Shown here in pieces: positions 6,124-13,964 of a DNA stretch of 15,059 bases. The DNA lies in the NCBI GenBank assembly GCA_034434895.1, contig DAOTYI010000087.1, positions 1 through 15,059 of the forward strand, given 5' to 3'. A program made the translations under genes and the position numbers. Origin of the DNA: DAOTXL01 sp034434895. GTDB taxonomy: Bacteria; Chloroflexota; Anaerolineae; JAAYZQ01. Numbering within the stretch: the first letter of the stretch is position 1; each line of letters opens with the position of its first letter. The notes beneath the pieces were generated by a model. The model made no database searches. It had not been told where the DNA came from and was given only the letters and a program-made list of their open reading frames with translations.

Positions 6124-7113
6124 CTATAACCCTTCTGGGTTATTCACGGCTGTGGGCCGCAATAGAAGGGTAATGAGCAGTCCGATCAGTTCGATGACGG
6201 TCAGCCACAGCCGCGAAGCCAGGGAGATGACGGCAGCGACCGGGGTGGGGAGATACCGGCTCAACAGGAGAACCAACAGACCCTCGCGCACACCCAGGCC
6301 GTTAGGCGCAAAAGGGGCCAGAAAGCCGGCGATGAGCGACAGGGTGACGATGCCGGTCAGGGCCGGGAGGAGGTGCAGAGGCAGGGGATACAGGCTGTTG
6401 ACAAAGAAAAAGAAAGCGACACCCACCACAGCAGCTCCGGCAGTGTACAGAGTCAGCATTCCACCCACGTTGCCCGGCAGGAGGGATACCTGCGGGGGGG
6501 TATCCAGGCCGCCTTTGCGGGCCATGAATCCCAGCAACCCGTTCAGAAGCCGGGGGTGCAACAAGATCAACCCGATGGGCAAGATCAACAAAACCCACCC
6601 CATTTTGACCTGTCCCTCTGGCCAGAAGGGGAATGAAAGGAGGAACAGGGTGGTCTGGGCCAGCAAGATCAGCAGGATCTCCAGCACCATGCTCAGGATC
6701 GCCCTGGGAGTGGAAATGTGGCGTTGGGCGCACAGGTAAGCACGGCTGACATAGTTCCATACACTGCCGGGCAGGTATTTGCTGATTTGAGACAGATACC
6801 AGACCCACAGGCTCTCTCGCCAGCGCAACCTGGTCTGCAAAAAGAGCTTCAGAATCAGACCCCAGGCCAGAGGGGTTAAAAAGTTCACGCCCAGGATCAG
6901 GACGGAGGCCAGAGCCAGGCTGGGCAGGCTCACCCTGAGTTCATAGTGGGCCAGTTCGCGGGCGTGGCGATAGATGTACAGGCCCAGGAACAACAGGATC
7001 GTGCCACTGAAAAGGTACTGCACCGGCCGACGGTGCTTCTTGACCACGGCCACGATCCGGGCGGCAGCCTGGCGGAGCAGACTACCGGGTCCGACGATAG
7101 AAAAGGGAACCAT
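6124..7113 (-). CDS. Flippase-like integral membrane protein (LPG synthase TM / UPF0104 family)
   Basis: 329 residues with about eight hydrophobic helices (for example 33-48, 66-90, 143-162, 172-185, 222-240, 252-268, 276-286, 303-317). The family signature SKYLPGSVWNYVSRAYL (111-127) and the late motif PFAPNGLGVREGLLVLLL (267-284) match the lysylphosphatidylglycerol-synthase transmembrane domain, also found in AglD-like proteins. No soluble aminoacyl-transfer domain is attached, so lysyl-PG synthesis is unlikely. In glycan clusters such stand-alone proteins are thought to move lipid-linked intermediates; this role is inferred. The ATG at 7111-7113 overlaps the upstream gene by 32 bases. A TTG two codons earlier (7117-7119) is an alternative start, with GAGG at better spacing. 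The gene is the last of the glycan operon, and no clear terminator follows. Confidence 0.85.
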   Translation of the reverse strand: MVPFSIVGPGSLLRQAAARIVAVVKKHRRPVQYLFSGTILLFLGLYIYRHARELAHYELRVSLPSLALASVLILGVNFLTPLAWGLILKLFLQTRLRWRESLWVWYLSQISKYLPGSVWNYVSRAYLCAQRHISTPRAILSMVLEILLILLAQTTLFLLSFPFWPEGQVKMGWVLLILPIGLILLHPRLLNGLLGFMARKGGLDTPPQVSLLPGNVGGMLTLYTAGAAVVGVAFFFFVNSLYPLPLHLLPALTGIVTLSLIAGFLAPFAPNGLGVREGLLVLLLSRYLPTPVAAVISLASRLWLTVIELIGLLITLLLRPTAVNNPEGL

Positions 7114-8716
7114 TATCAAACACCGCCTCTAACCGGTATCGCCCGCCCAAAATCTGCTCTGGCCGGGAGCGATAGATGTCATACCATGCCCGATCCTCCG
7201 GCCAGGCGAACATTCGCTCCGTCAGATAGATCCCCTCCACCTTCACCCGGGCCTCGATCTGGCCAACCATCTCCAGGGTGACAGGGGTCCAGATACAGGC
7301 CCGATCCCCGTACCAGCTTACCAGGTCCATGGCATCGGACATGAGCACTGCCCCGGCGTGGGTGCGGGCCTGGATGTAGCTCATGGCCTGACCATACTCT
7401 GTCAGATTCCGAACCGGCAGGAGGCGGGGATAAACCCCCTGCCGCAGCGCATCCGGCAGCTTTTCGAGCACAGGCAGGGTGAACACCACTACGGCGATCA
7501 TCAGGATCGGGATGCGCAGCCGGCGTCGCCAGCGCGGGGTAACCTGCCCCAATGCCGCCCCCTCGCTCCATGAGACCAAAAAGTTTACGCCACACAGCAG
7601 AAGGAGCGGGTAAAAAGGAAAGAACAGGCGAGGAATGAGGTGTAAGACGGTCATCCCCAGGAGTTGGATGATCATCATGGCGCCTGTCAGGGAGCGAAAG
7701 GCCGCCCTCGATCTATCGAGAGGCCAGAACAGGCTGGCAACAAAGAAGATCAGGGTGTAGGGACTGCCGCCAGTGAGCGACATGTCGGTGGGTGTGTTGT
7801 GGTAAAAGTCGAGCAGGGTGTCCCCGATCTTGGCCATCACCTCGGTCCAGTGGTGCATGAGATATGCGGCCAGAGAGGGATGGGTGGCATGCTTCCACAG
7901 GCTGTAACCGGGGTAGGTGGGGGTCTGCATGAGTATAGCCCATTGTTGCATGCTGAACAGCGGCTGTTGAAAAAGGATCAGGTTGCGGATTAACCACGGG
8001 GCAGCGGTGATCAGCCAGGCCACCAGAAAGAGGCTGACGCGAGGCCAGCGCTGTTGCCTGCTGGCCAGATACAGGTAGATGGCTACCAACGGGACGAACA
8101 GGATCGTGTTGTAGCGGGTCAGGTAGGCCAGCCCGGTCAACACGCCAGCCAGAAGTGGCCTGCCCCGCGAGTCCGGTTTTTGGGCACTCTCGTAGGCCAG
8201 GTAGAGCATGGCCAGGAAGAGGACGACAAACAGCGGTTCACTCAGGCCGGAGACACTCATCTTGAGCACCCAGCCGCTCAGGAGATAGACCAAGGTGGCG
8301 ATGAAGGCCACAGCAGGGGTAAAGACCCGTCTCCCCAGCAGGTAGAGGATCGGCACCGACAGCAAGAAAAAGGTGCCGGTGCAGAGGACTATGGTCCGAT
8401 CCCATGGACCGAACAGGGCAAAGGCCACGGCCAGGGTGACAGGATAGAGCGGTGCACGGATGACATCTGGAAAAGGAAGATGGTCGGTTACAGATAGTGC
8501 CAGGGGAGGGACCTGATAGGTGGTGATACCCTGGCGCCACATGCCCCGCCAGATGTTACGGCCTATCTGGGCGTAGTCGAATGAGTCGCCGAAGGAGGAA
8601 GACAGGCCTTCAAACGGTTGAAAAGCATAGAGCCACCAGACGGTCGCGGCCAGGAGTTCCAGCAGGATCAAGGCGGTCAGTTGTTTTTGCCAGCCTGTTC
8701 TAAAGATCTGCCGCAT
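7082..8716 (-). CDS. Polytopic membrane glycosyltransferase, PMT/ArnT-like (GT39/GT83-type)
   Basis: 544 residues. A first membrane helix (about 14-33) is followed by an outer loop with acidic FGDSFDYAQIG (42-52; D44, D47), as expected for the catalytic or metal-binding acidic pair of GT-C fold enzymes. Many hydrophobic segments follow. Further family-like features are RAPLYPVTLA (87-96), VSGLSEPLFVVLFLAMLYLA, GLAYLTRYNTILFVPL and AAPWLIRNLILFQQPLFS. The last 120 residues are a soluble C-terminal domain. Such enzymes transfer a sugar from a polyprenyl-phosphate donor on the outer face of the membrane; the acceptor here is unknown. The ATG at 8714-8716, 16 bases after the preceding stop, is chosen over a longer in-frame extension that would overlap the methyltransferase with a cysteine-rich, uncharacteristic start. 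It is followed directly by the flippase-like gene. Confidence 0.86.
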   Translation of the reverse strand: MRQIFRTGWQKQLTALILLELLAATVWWLYAFQPFEGLSSSFGDSFDYAQIGRNIWRGMWRQGITTYQVPPLALSVTDHLPFPDVIRAPLYPVTLAVAFALFGPWDRTIVLCTGTFFLLSVPILYLLGRRVFTPAVAFIATLVYLLSGWVLKMSVSGLSEPLFVVLFLAMLYLAYESAQKPDSRGRPLLAGVLTGLAYLTRYNTILFVPLVAIYLYLASRQQRWPRVSLFLVAWLITAAPWLIRNLILFQQPLFSMQQWAILMQTPTYPGYSLWKHATHPSLAAYLMHHWTEVMAKIGDTLLDFYHNTPTDMSLTGGSPYTLIFFVASLFWPLDRSRAAFRSLTGAMMIIQLLGMTVLHLIPRLFFPFYPLLLLCGVNFLVSWSEGAALGQVTPRWRRRLRIPILMIAVVVFTLPVLEKLPDALRQGVYPRLLPVRNLTEYGQAMSYIQARTHAGAVLMSDAMDLVSWYGDRACIWTPVTLEMVGQIEARVKVEGIYLTERMFAWPEDRAWYDIYRSRPEQILGGRYRLEAVFDNGSLFYRRTR

Positions 8717-8732
8717 CTGTTTTCCAAACCTG

Positions 8733-9521
8733 TCAGCTCTTCCTGGCTTTGGTAGCGACGGCCAGCAGGTCGTTGCACAACAGGAGCCGCAGGCCAGGCA
8801 GCCGGATGATTTGGTTCGCCAGGCAGGCCAGCCGGCCATGGCCCAGAGCCTCAGGGTGCAGGTTGTCCACCCATACGTGGGGGATCAGGCCGGCTTTCCG
8901 CAGCGAGGCTCTCAGTCGCCAGACATCTTGCTCGTTGACATGCACATGAACATTATACTCAGACCGGGCACGGGGATTCCTGGGCAGGTACCGCCCGCGC
9001 AGCCGGTTCAGCAACCGAAACAGAGGATAGCCCAAACGGTAGTACCAGCGGTTGGGCATGGTATGGACCACCAATTGCCCTCCTTCCCGTAGCACGCGTC
9101 GGGCTTCGGCCAGGGTCAGTTCCAGCTCCCAGGGATGGAGGTGCTCTACCAGGTCCAGCATGAATACCCGGTCAAAAGAGTTGTCGGGAAAGGGCAGGGC
9201 TTTGACATTGCCCATCTGAATGGCTATACTTTCCAGATGTCTGACTGTCTCTCGGGCAATGCGGGCAGCCACCGGTGAGTAATCCAGGCCCCAGGACCAG
9301 GCTCCCCGTATTGCACACCGGGTTAGAATCTCCCCCCGACCGCAGCCCAAATCCAGTATGCGCATCCCAGGCGCTACGCCGGCCAGGTCCAGTGCCACCT
9401 CCAGCCGCCGTGACAAACCCGAGCCATCTTTGCTGGCAAAGGCCTCGTACCCCTCGCACAGGGTATAGTACCGTTCGTCGTACAGGTCGGCCACGACCGT
9501 CGGGCGTTCCAAATCTGACAT
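8733..9521 (-). CDS. Class I SAM-dependent methyltransferase (second of a pair)
   Basis: 262 residues. Motif I is ILDLGCGRGE (55-64), D80 in WGLDYSP is the ribose-binding acidic residue, and LPFPDNSFDRVFMLDLVEHL (109-128) covers motifs II/III of the Methyltransf_11 type. RRVLREGGQLVVHTMPN (141-157) follows. The C-terminal region (160-262) is basic and hydrophobic, typical of sugar or lipid-glycan methyltransferases that work near the membrane. ATG 9519-9521 is chosen over an upstream in-frame start at 9560 because GGAGG (9526-9530) sits four bases away and merges with the stop of the preceding methyltransferase, giving coupled translation. The substrate is probably a sugar hydroxyl of the cluster's glycan; O-methylation is the default guess and is not shown by the sequence. 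Confidence 0.88.
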   Translation of the reverse strand: MSDLERPTVVADLYDERYYTLCEGYEAFASKDGSGLSRRLEVALDLAGVAPGMRILDLGCGRGEILTRCAIRGAWSWGLDYSPVAARIARETVRHLESIAIQMGNVKALPFPDNSFDRVFMLDLVEHLHPWELELTLAEARRVLREGGQLVVHTMPNRWYYRLGYPLFRLLNRLRGRYLPRNPRARSEYNVHVHVNEQDVWRLRASLRKAGLIPHVWVDNLHPEALGHGRLACLANQIIRLPGLRLLLCNDLLAVATKARKS

Positions 9522-9522
9522 C

Positions 9523-10239
9523 TCACCTCCGCCAGCACAGATAGGCAAAGCTGAAGGCAAAGTTGGTCGGCGTCAGCGGCGAGGTCAGCAGGCTGAGCAG
9601 CCGCTTCGGATGGGTCAGGAACCAGCGCACATCTTCCCACGAGCGGGGAAAGATGCTGTTGTACTTGACGATCCGATAGACCTGTAACCCATTGGCCTCA
9701 ATCAGGTCCCGCCACTCATTTTTCGCCGCAAAGCGCTCGATCACCTGCGTATGGCTGGGGCCGTAGCCGGTGCGCCACACCTTCCAGATCAGGTCAATGG
9801 CAAAAAAGGTGTTGGGTAACAGCAGACAGGCCCGGCCTCCCTGTCGGAGCACGCGGGCTATCTCCTGGATTCCGGCTTCGGGATACCAGTAATGTTCCAG
9901 GCTGCCCAGGTTGGTCACATAGTCGAAGGTCTGGTCGGCAAAAGGCAGGCGTTCGCCATTGCCCACCAGCACCAAAGCCTGGGGAGCCCTCTCATGGCTG
10001 ATGGATGCTGCCGCAGTAGCGATGTCTAACCCAAAGGTGGATACCTGTCGGCGCAGTGCCCAATGCAACAGATGCCCCTCTCCGCACGACACATCCAGGA
10101 TGCGTGCCGGTCCTCGGACCTCAAGCAGGTTCAGGACCCAGCGGTAGAACGAATCTGAATCCCGGATCCCCCGGTCGCGATATTGGGCATCGTAATCCTG
10201 GCGGACCTGCGCCGCCGAAACAGCCGTTGGTCGTTGCAT
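9523..10239 (-). CDS. Class I SAM-dependent methyltransferase (first of a pair)
   Basis: 238 residues. Motif I is ILDVSCGEGHLL (47-58), slightly altered from the usual DxGxGxG, with D72 in FGLDIAT. LPFADQTFDYVTNLGSLEHY (98-117) and ARVLRQGGRACLLLPN (128-143) are the remaining core motifs. The C-terminus is hydrophobic and aromatic (TPTNFAFSFAYLCWRR), which may dock to membrane or to a lipid-linked substrate. ATG 10237-10239 follows the radical SAM gene stop by a single base, and its own stop lies one base before the next methyltransferase start. Sequence similarity to the following methyltransferase is limited to the SAM fold, so this pair need not be a recent duplication. The substrate is unknown; methylation of a glycan sugar is inferred from context. 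Confidence 0.88.
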   Translation of the reverse strand: MQRPTAVSAAQVRQDYDAQYRDRGIRDSDSFYRWVLNLLEVRGPARILDVSCGEGHLLHWALRRQVSTFGLDIATAAASISHERAPQALVLVGNGERLPFADQTFDYVTNLGSLEHYWYPEAGIQEIARVLRQGGRACLLLPNTFFAIDLIWKVWRTGYGPSHTQVIERFAAKNEWRDLIEANGLQVYRIVKYNSIFPRSWEDVRWFLTHPKRLLSLLTSPLTPTNFAFSFAYLCWRR

Positions 10240-10240
10240 T

Positions 10241-11677
10241 TCATCCCATATGGAATGGCCAGCGGCCCCTCAGCCGGGACTTGACGGTTCGCCAGTAGAA
10301 CTTGAAGGACGGCGCTGGCTTGAAAATGCGGCTGCGGGTCAGGTACTCGTTGAAAATCATATAAAAAAGCAGATACAAGCGTGTCAACGGTAGCCAGATC
10401 AGGAAGCGGGCCACAGGCATCAGCCAAGGGGCCTGCACCAACAGGCCGAAAAGATGGTGCAGGTTTTCCACCTGGCGGCGCTGTTTCGGCTCCATCTTGA
10501 TCACGGTAGAGCGGGCATAGGACGATGGAATATCCTCTACGGTGCCCTTGATTAATCCCAGGGAGGCGGCATATTCCCGGATCTCTGTACGTGGGTAGGG
10601 CTGGAGCAGCGTCACCGAGGTGGCATGGGGTCTGACAGCCTGGTTAAGCCGTACTGTTTGCCAATCGTCCTCCAGCGAGCTGCCGGGGTTGCCCAGGATA
10701 TTGGTGGTATACAGCTTGAGACCCAGGTCGTGGATGATACGGGCTGCCCGGTAGATCTGCTCGTCGGTCATGCCCCGTTTCAGGACGGTATTGCGCAGTC
10801 GCTCATTGCCCGTTTCGATGCCCATGCACACACTGTAAGCGCCTGCCCGGGCAATGAGGCGCATCCGCTCCTCGGTCACCACGTTGGCCCGAATGTTGCA
10901 CAGGAATGGGATGCCAACCTTTGTCGGGTACTTGTCCGCGAACTCGGCCAGCCACTCGGTCATCAGGTTAAAGGTGTCATCGGCAAAATAGACGAATTGC
11001 AAGCCATAGTCCAGCTTGAGCTGAAGTGCCTCTTCGATCACATTGTCCACGCTGCGCCGCCGCACCCGCCTGCCTTCCCCCCCATACAACTCGACGTAGG
11101 CGTGGTTGAAGCAATAAGTGCAGCGGTAGGGGCAGCCGCGTGCCGTCATGATCGAGCGTTGCCCTGGATATTTGAGCAGGTATTCCTTAGAACGCATCAG
11201 TTCCCGGTCAGGGAAAGGGATCGTGTCCAGATCGGCGATCAGGGGAGCCAGCGGGTTGCGTTGGATCTGGCCATTGTGCCGGAGCCACCAGTTCTTCAGA
11301 TCGGAGAGCGGCTGGCCATTTTCCAGCCGCTGGACCAGGTTCAACAGGGCCGCTTCCCCCTCGCCCAGACATACCCCATCTACCCCTTGTTCCTCGATCA
11401 TCTCTGGGAAAAAGGTGGGATGGGGGCCACCGAAGGCAGCGAAAAAGGCTCTCTCTTGCTTGAGACGGTTATTCACAGCCAGGTGGTACTGCTGCACGCC
11501 AGTATGCAGGCTGTAAGCCACCACATCTGGCCGAAAGCTGCGGGCGGTGGCCAGCACATCCTCTTCGCTGATCACCGCCAGCGCGGTTTCGTGCCCGGCC
11601 TGCTTCAGCACGCTGGACAGGTAAAGGATGCCCAACGGCTCCATGTAGATGTCGTAGGTGACAAACAGGACCCTCAT
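10241..11677 (-). CDS. B12-binding-type radical SAM enzyme
   Basis: 478 residues. The N-terminal part (1-125) looks like a cobalamin-binding Rossmann domain: MRVLFVTYD, PLGILYLSSVLKQAGHE, PDVVAYSLHTG, FGGPHPTFFPE and GVDGVCLGEGE. It lacks an obvious DxHxxG, as in many members of this class. The radical SAM motif is C182-x3-C186-x2-C189 in TARGCPYRCTYCFN, followed by YFADDTFNL and MGIETGNERL, typical of the Elp3-like TIM barrel. The C-terminal 90 residues contain two hydrophobic stretches and many basic residues, suggesting membrane association. ATG 11675-11677 overlaps the preceding stop as ATGA. An upstream in-frame start at 11770 lies inside the preceding gene and is rejected. Methylation at an unactivated carbon or another radical modification of a sugar or lipid is possible; the substrate cannot be read from the sequence. 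Confidence 0.9.
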   Translation of the reverse strand: MRVLFVTYDIYMEPLGILYLSSVLKQAGHETALAVISEEDVLATARSFRPDVVAYSLHTGVQQYHLAVNNRLKQERAFFAAFGGPHPTFFPEMIEEQGVDGVCLGEGEAALLNLVQRLENGQPLSDLKNWWLRHNGQIQRNPLAPLIADLDTIPFPDRELMRSKEYLLKYPGQRSIMTARGCPYRCTYCFNHAYVELYGGEGRRVRRRSVDNVIEEALQLKLDYGLQFVYFADDTFNLMTEWLAEFADKYPTKVGIPFLCNIRANVVTEERMRLIARAGAYSVCMGIETGNERLRNTVLKRGMTDEQIYRAARIIHDLGLKLYTTNILGNPGSSLEDDWQTVRLNQAVRPHATSVTLLQPYPRTEIREYAASLGLIKGTVEDIPSSYARSTVIKMEPKQRRQVENLHHLFGLLVQAPWLMPVARFLIWLPLTRLYLLFYMIFNEYLTRSRIFKPAPSFKFYWRTVKSRLRGRWPFHMG

Positions 11678-12822
11678 GGGAGCGCTGTCCCCTTCCTGGC
11701 TGTCTCCACATACAGGTCGCGCAACCGGTGCGCTGCCTGGGCATAGGAAAAACGGGCAGCCTGCCGCCAACCGCGCCTTCTCAGTTCGTCGGCCAGGGCC
11801 TGATCAGTTGCCACACGATATATCGCAGCGGCCATCTCTGCGTCGTCCAGGGGGTTGTTCACCAAGATGGCGGCTTCCCCCACCGTCTCTGGCAGGGCAC
11901 CCCCTCGTGTGGTGATCACCGGCACACCGCAGGCCATCGCCTCCAGCGGTGCCAGCCCAAAACCTTCGTGTAAAGAGGGATAGACAAACAGATCGGCAGC
12001 GCTGTAGAGAAGCGGCAGGTCCGCCTGAGGTACCAGGCCGGTCAAGTGCACCTGGCCTTTCAGTCCCAATGTGTCGATCAGCCGGCGAACCGTTGCTTCA
12101 TCGTTGCTGGTTGGAAATGGGCGTCCGGCTACCACCAGGTGATGGGGCAAATCCACAGTTTGCTTCAGTCGGGCGTAGGCGCGCAGCAGGGTGGGCAGAT
12201 TCTTTTTCCGGGCCAGGATGCCCACATACAGGAAGAAGCGGGCGGGCAGGCCGTACCTTCCTCTGGCGGCTGACACCTGCTCCGGGTTGGCCGGCAGCCG
12301 AAAATCGTCCCCCACGGCCGGGTAGATGACTACAATTCGCTCCCCGTCCAGGCCCAGGAGGGCTTCCATCTCCCGGCGCGTGTTGTGAGAGATGGCGATG
12401 ACGCGGTCGAGCCGGCGCAGCAGACGCGGTTGCACCCACCGCCAATACCAGACATCCAGCCAGGGATAGAACTCCGGGAGCACCAGGATGGTCAGATCGA
12501 AGATGGTCATGATGGCAGGGCAGGGGGCACCGAACACGGCCAGGGCCCGCGTGTGGTGTATCAGGTCAAACCTTTCCCGGCGCAGGATGCCCGGTAACCG
12601 GGCCTGAGCCCAAAAACGCATCGCCAGCCGGCTGCGGACCGGTACCAGCCGTTGCTGAAAGTTGGGAAAAGGGTCAAAGGTCGGCTCCGGTGTCTCCAGG
12701 AAAAGCTCGTATCGGTTCTCGTGGTCCAGCTTCCCCAAGGCCACCAACAGATTGAGCGTCGCTGTCCGTCCGCCGCCCCATCGTCCGATGCCCAGAGCGT
12801 CTACCGCGATCTTGAGCGTCAT
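11674..12822 (-). CDS. Glycosyltransferase, GT4 family (GT-B fold)
   Basis: 382 residues. The glycine-rich N-terminal loop is IGRWGGGRTATLNLL (12-26). The donor half begins near FLYVGILARKKNLPTLLRAY (197-216). The EX7E motif is intact in HEGFGLAPLEAM, with E286 and E294, followed by ACGVPVITTRGGALPETVG (297-315). These are hallmarks of retaining GT4 enzymes that use nucleotide-sugar donors (mannosyl or glucosyl transfer is common in the family). It acts on the cytoplasmic face of the membrane. ATG 12820-12822 overlaps the stop of the upstream glycosyltransferase by four bases, and its own stop overlaps the radical SAM start. The sugar and acceptor are not identifiable. Confidence 0.92.
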   Translation of the reverse strand: MTLKIAVDALGIGRWGGGRTATLNLLVALGKLDHENRYELFLETPEPTFDPFPNFQQRLVPVRSRLAMRFWAQARLPGILRRERFDLIHHTRALAVFGAPCPAIMTIFDLTILVLPEFYPWLDVWYWRWVQPRLLRRLDRVIAISHNTRREMEALLGLDGERIVVIYPAVGDDFRLPANPEQVSAARGRYGLPARFFLYVGILARKKNLPTLLRAYARLKQTVDLPHHLVVAGRPFPTSNDEATVRRLIDTLGLKGQVHLTGLVPQADLPLLYSAADLFVYPSLHEGFGLAPLEAMACGVPVITTRGGALPETVGEAAILVNNPLDDAEMAAAIYRVATDQALADELRRRGWRQAARFSYAQAAHRLRDLYVETARKGTALP

Positions 12823-13964
12823 CCCTTCTGCCCTCGTGCTGCTATGGCCTCCTCCAGGATGGCCCGCAGTTGCCGTCCAATGGCCTGCCGGGTGAACCGC
12901 TCCCGAAAGAGGGCCAGCCCCGCCTGGCCCATCGCCTGTCGAAGCGCCTGATCCCGGTACAGGGCCAGGATGGCTTCAGCCAAGGCTTGAGCGTCGCCAC
13001 CGGGCGTCAGCAGAGCGTGGCGACCAGGCTCCAGGATCTCACGGATAGCCGGTGAGTCACCGGTGATAACCGGCTTGCCCATGGCCAGGGCCATGTAGAC
13101 CTTGTGGGAGATAGCCCGCCCGGCCTGAACTGTCGTGCCGAATGCTCCCAGGCAGATGTCTGCCTGGGCAAAGGTCTCCGGCAGCCTGGCCAGATCGATC
13201 CACCCGGTATGCCACTCGACGTTCGTCAGCCCCAACCTGATAGCCAGAGCCCGTACCGGTCCCTCTTCCTGCCCCGATCCGATCAATTGAAAGCGGATCC
13301 CTGTCTCGCCGGCCAACCGGTGGGCCGCCCGCACGATGGTCTCCACACCATGAACAGGGTTATATTTGCCGATGTACTGGACAATGAACGGTCCGTTCCC
13401 CAGCCGGGGCCGGGGATAAAAGAGTTCCTCATCCGCTCCCAAATACAGGCAACCGACACTGCCCGGCGGCAGATGGTGCAATTCCTCCAGAAAGCGGGCG
13501 TTGGCCTGGGTGTCTATCAAAGGCACATCAGCCAGGCGACAGGCGGTGGCTTCGAGCCAGCGGATAAAGTGTGCTTTGATAGAGTTGGGTGCCGTCAATC
13601 GCCGTTCATGGACGATGCTGTTGTAGAGGCTGACCATTATGTCCAGGGCCACCGGGGCGCCCAGCCTTCGCGCCAGCGGCCGCCCCAGGAAAATGTCCAG
13701 GTGACCGGTGTAGCCGATCATCATCGCGTCGTAGCGGCCGGCGCGCCGATGTTGGGCCACCAGGCTGGCCCAAGCTCCCGCCGCCTGGACCAGGAACCGG
13801 GGCGATTTCCAGCCCCCCGTTACCCGCGCGATCCGCTCCGGCGTGGATCCCCACAGCGGGGCATTGCAGGTCACAACTTCTGTGCCCGCCAGGCGCAGCC
13901 CGGCGACGAGGGTCCGGTTGCGGGGATAGTCCGGATCATAGGTGCCGAAGTAACAGACTCGCAT
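12819..13964 (-). CDS. Glycosyltransferase, GT4-like (GT-B fold) with variant catalytic motif
   Basis: 381 residues. It starts MRVCYFGTYDPDYPRNR, typical of a small subgroup of GT4-like enzymes. The donor domain begins at FIVQYIGKYNPVHGVETIVRA (193-213) and includes FQLIGSGQE (225-233). The late motif is AGRAISHKVYMALAMGKPVITGDSPAIREIL (281-311 region). There the second glutamate of the usual EX7E position appears to be replaced by M291, a substitution I associate from memory with this subgroup. ATG 13962-13964 lies 29 bases inside the end of the epimerase gene, a tight overlap that suggests coupling. It probably adds a sugar before or after the partner GT4 enzyme encoded next. Donor and acceptor are unknown. 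Confidence 0.88.
   Translation of the reverse strand: MRVCYFGTYDPDYPRNRTLVAGLRLAGTEVVTCNAPLWGSTPERIARVTGGWKSPRFLVQAAGAWASLVAQHRRAGRYDAMMIGYTGHLDIFLGRPLARRLGAPVALDIMVSLYNSIVHERRLTAPNSIKAHFIRWLEATACRLADVPLIDTQANARFLEELHHLPPGSVGCLYLGADEELFYPRPRLGNGPFIVQYIGKYNPVHGVETIVRAAHRLAGETGIRFQLIGSGQEEGPVRALAIRLGLTNVEWHTGWIDLARLPETFAQADICLGAFGTTVQAGRAISHKVYMALAMGKPVITGDSPAIREILEPGRHALLTPGGDAQALAEAILALYRDQALRQAMGQAGLALFRERFTRQAIGRQLRAILEEAIAARGQKG

Noticed and set aside
8717..8839. 41-residue N-terminal extension of the membrane glycosyltransferase
   Set aside because: Cysteine-rich, unlike the family, and overlapping the methyltransferase end; the ATG at 8714-8716 puts the first membrane helix at the usual place.
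10625..11746. 373-codon plus-strand open frame opposite the radical SAM gene
   Set aside because: Antisense shadow; no recognisable motif, while the minus strand has a full radical SAM signature.
11678..11770. 31-residue N-terminal extension of the radical SAM protein
   Set aside because: It lies inside the upstream glycosyltransferase gene; the ATGA overlap at 11674-11677 gives the natural MRVLFVTYD start.
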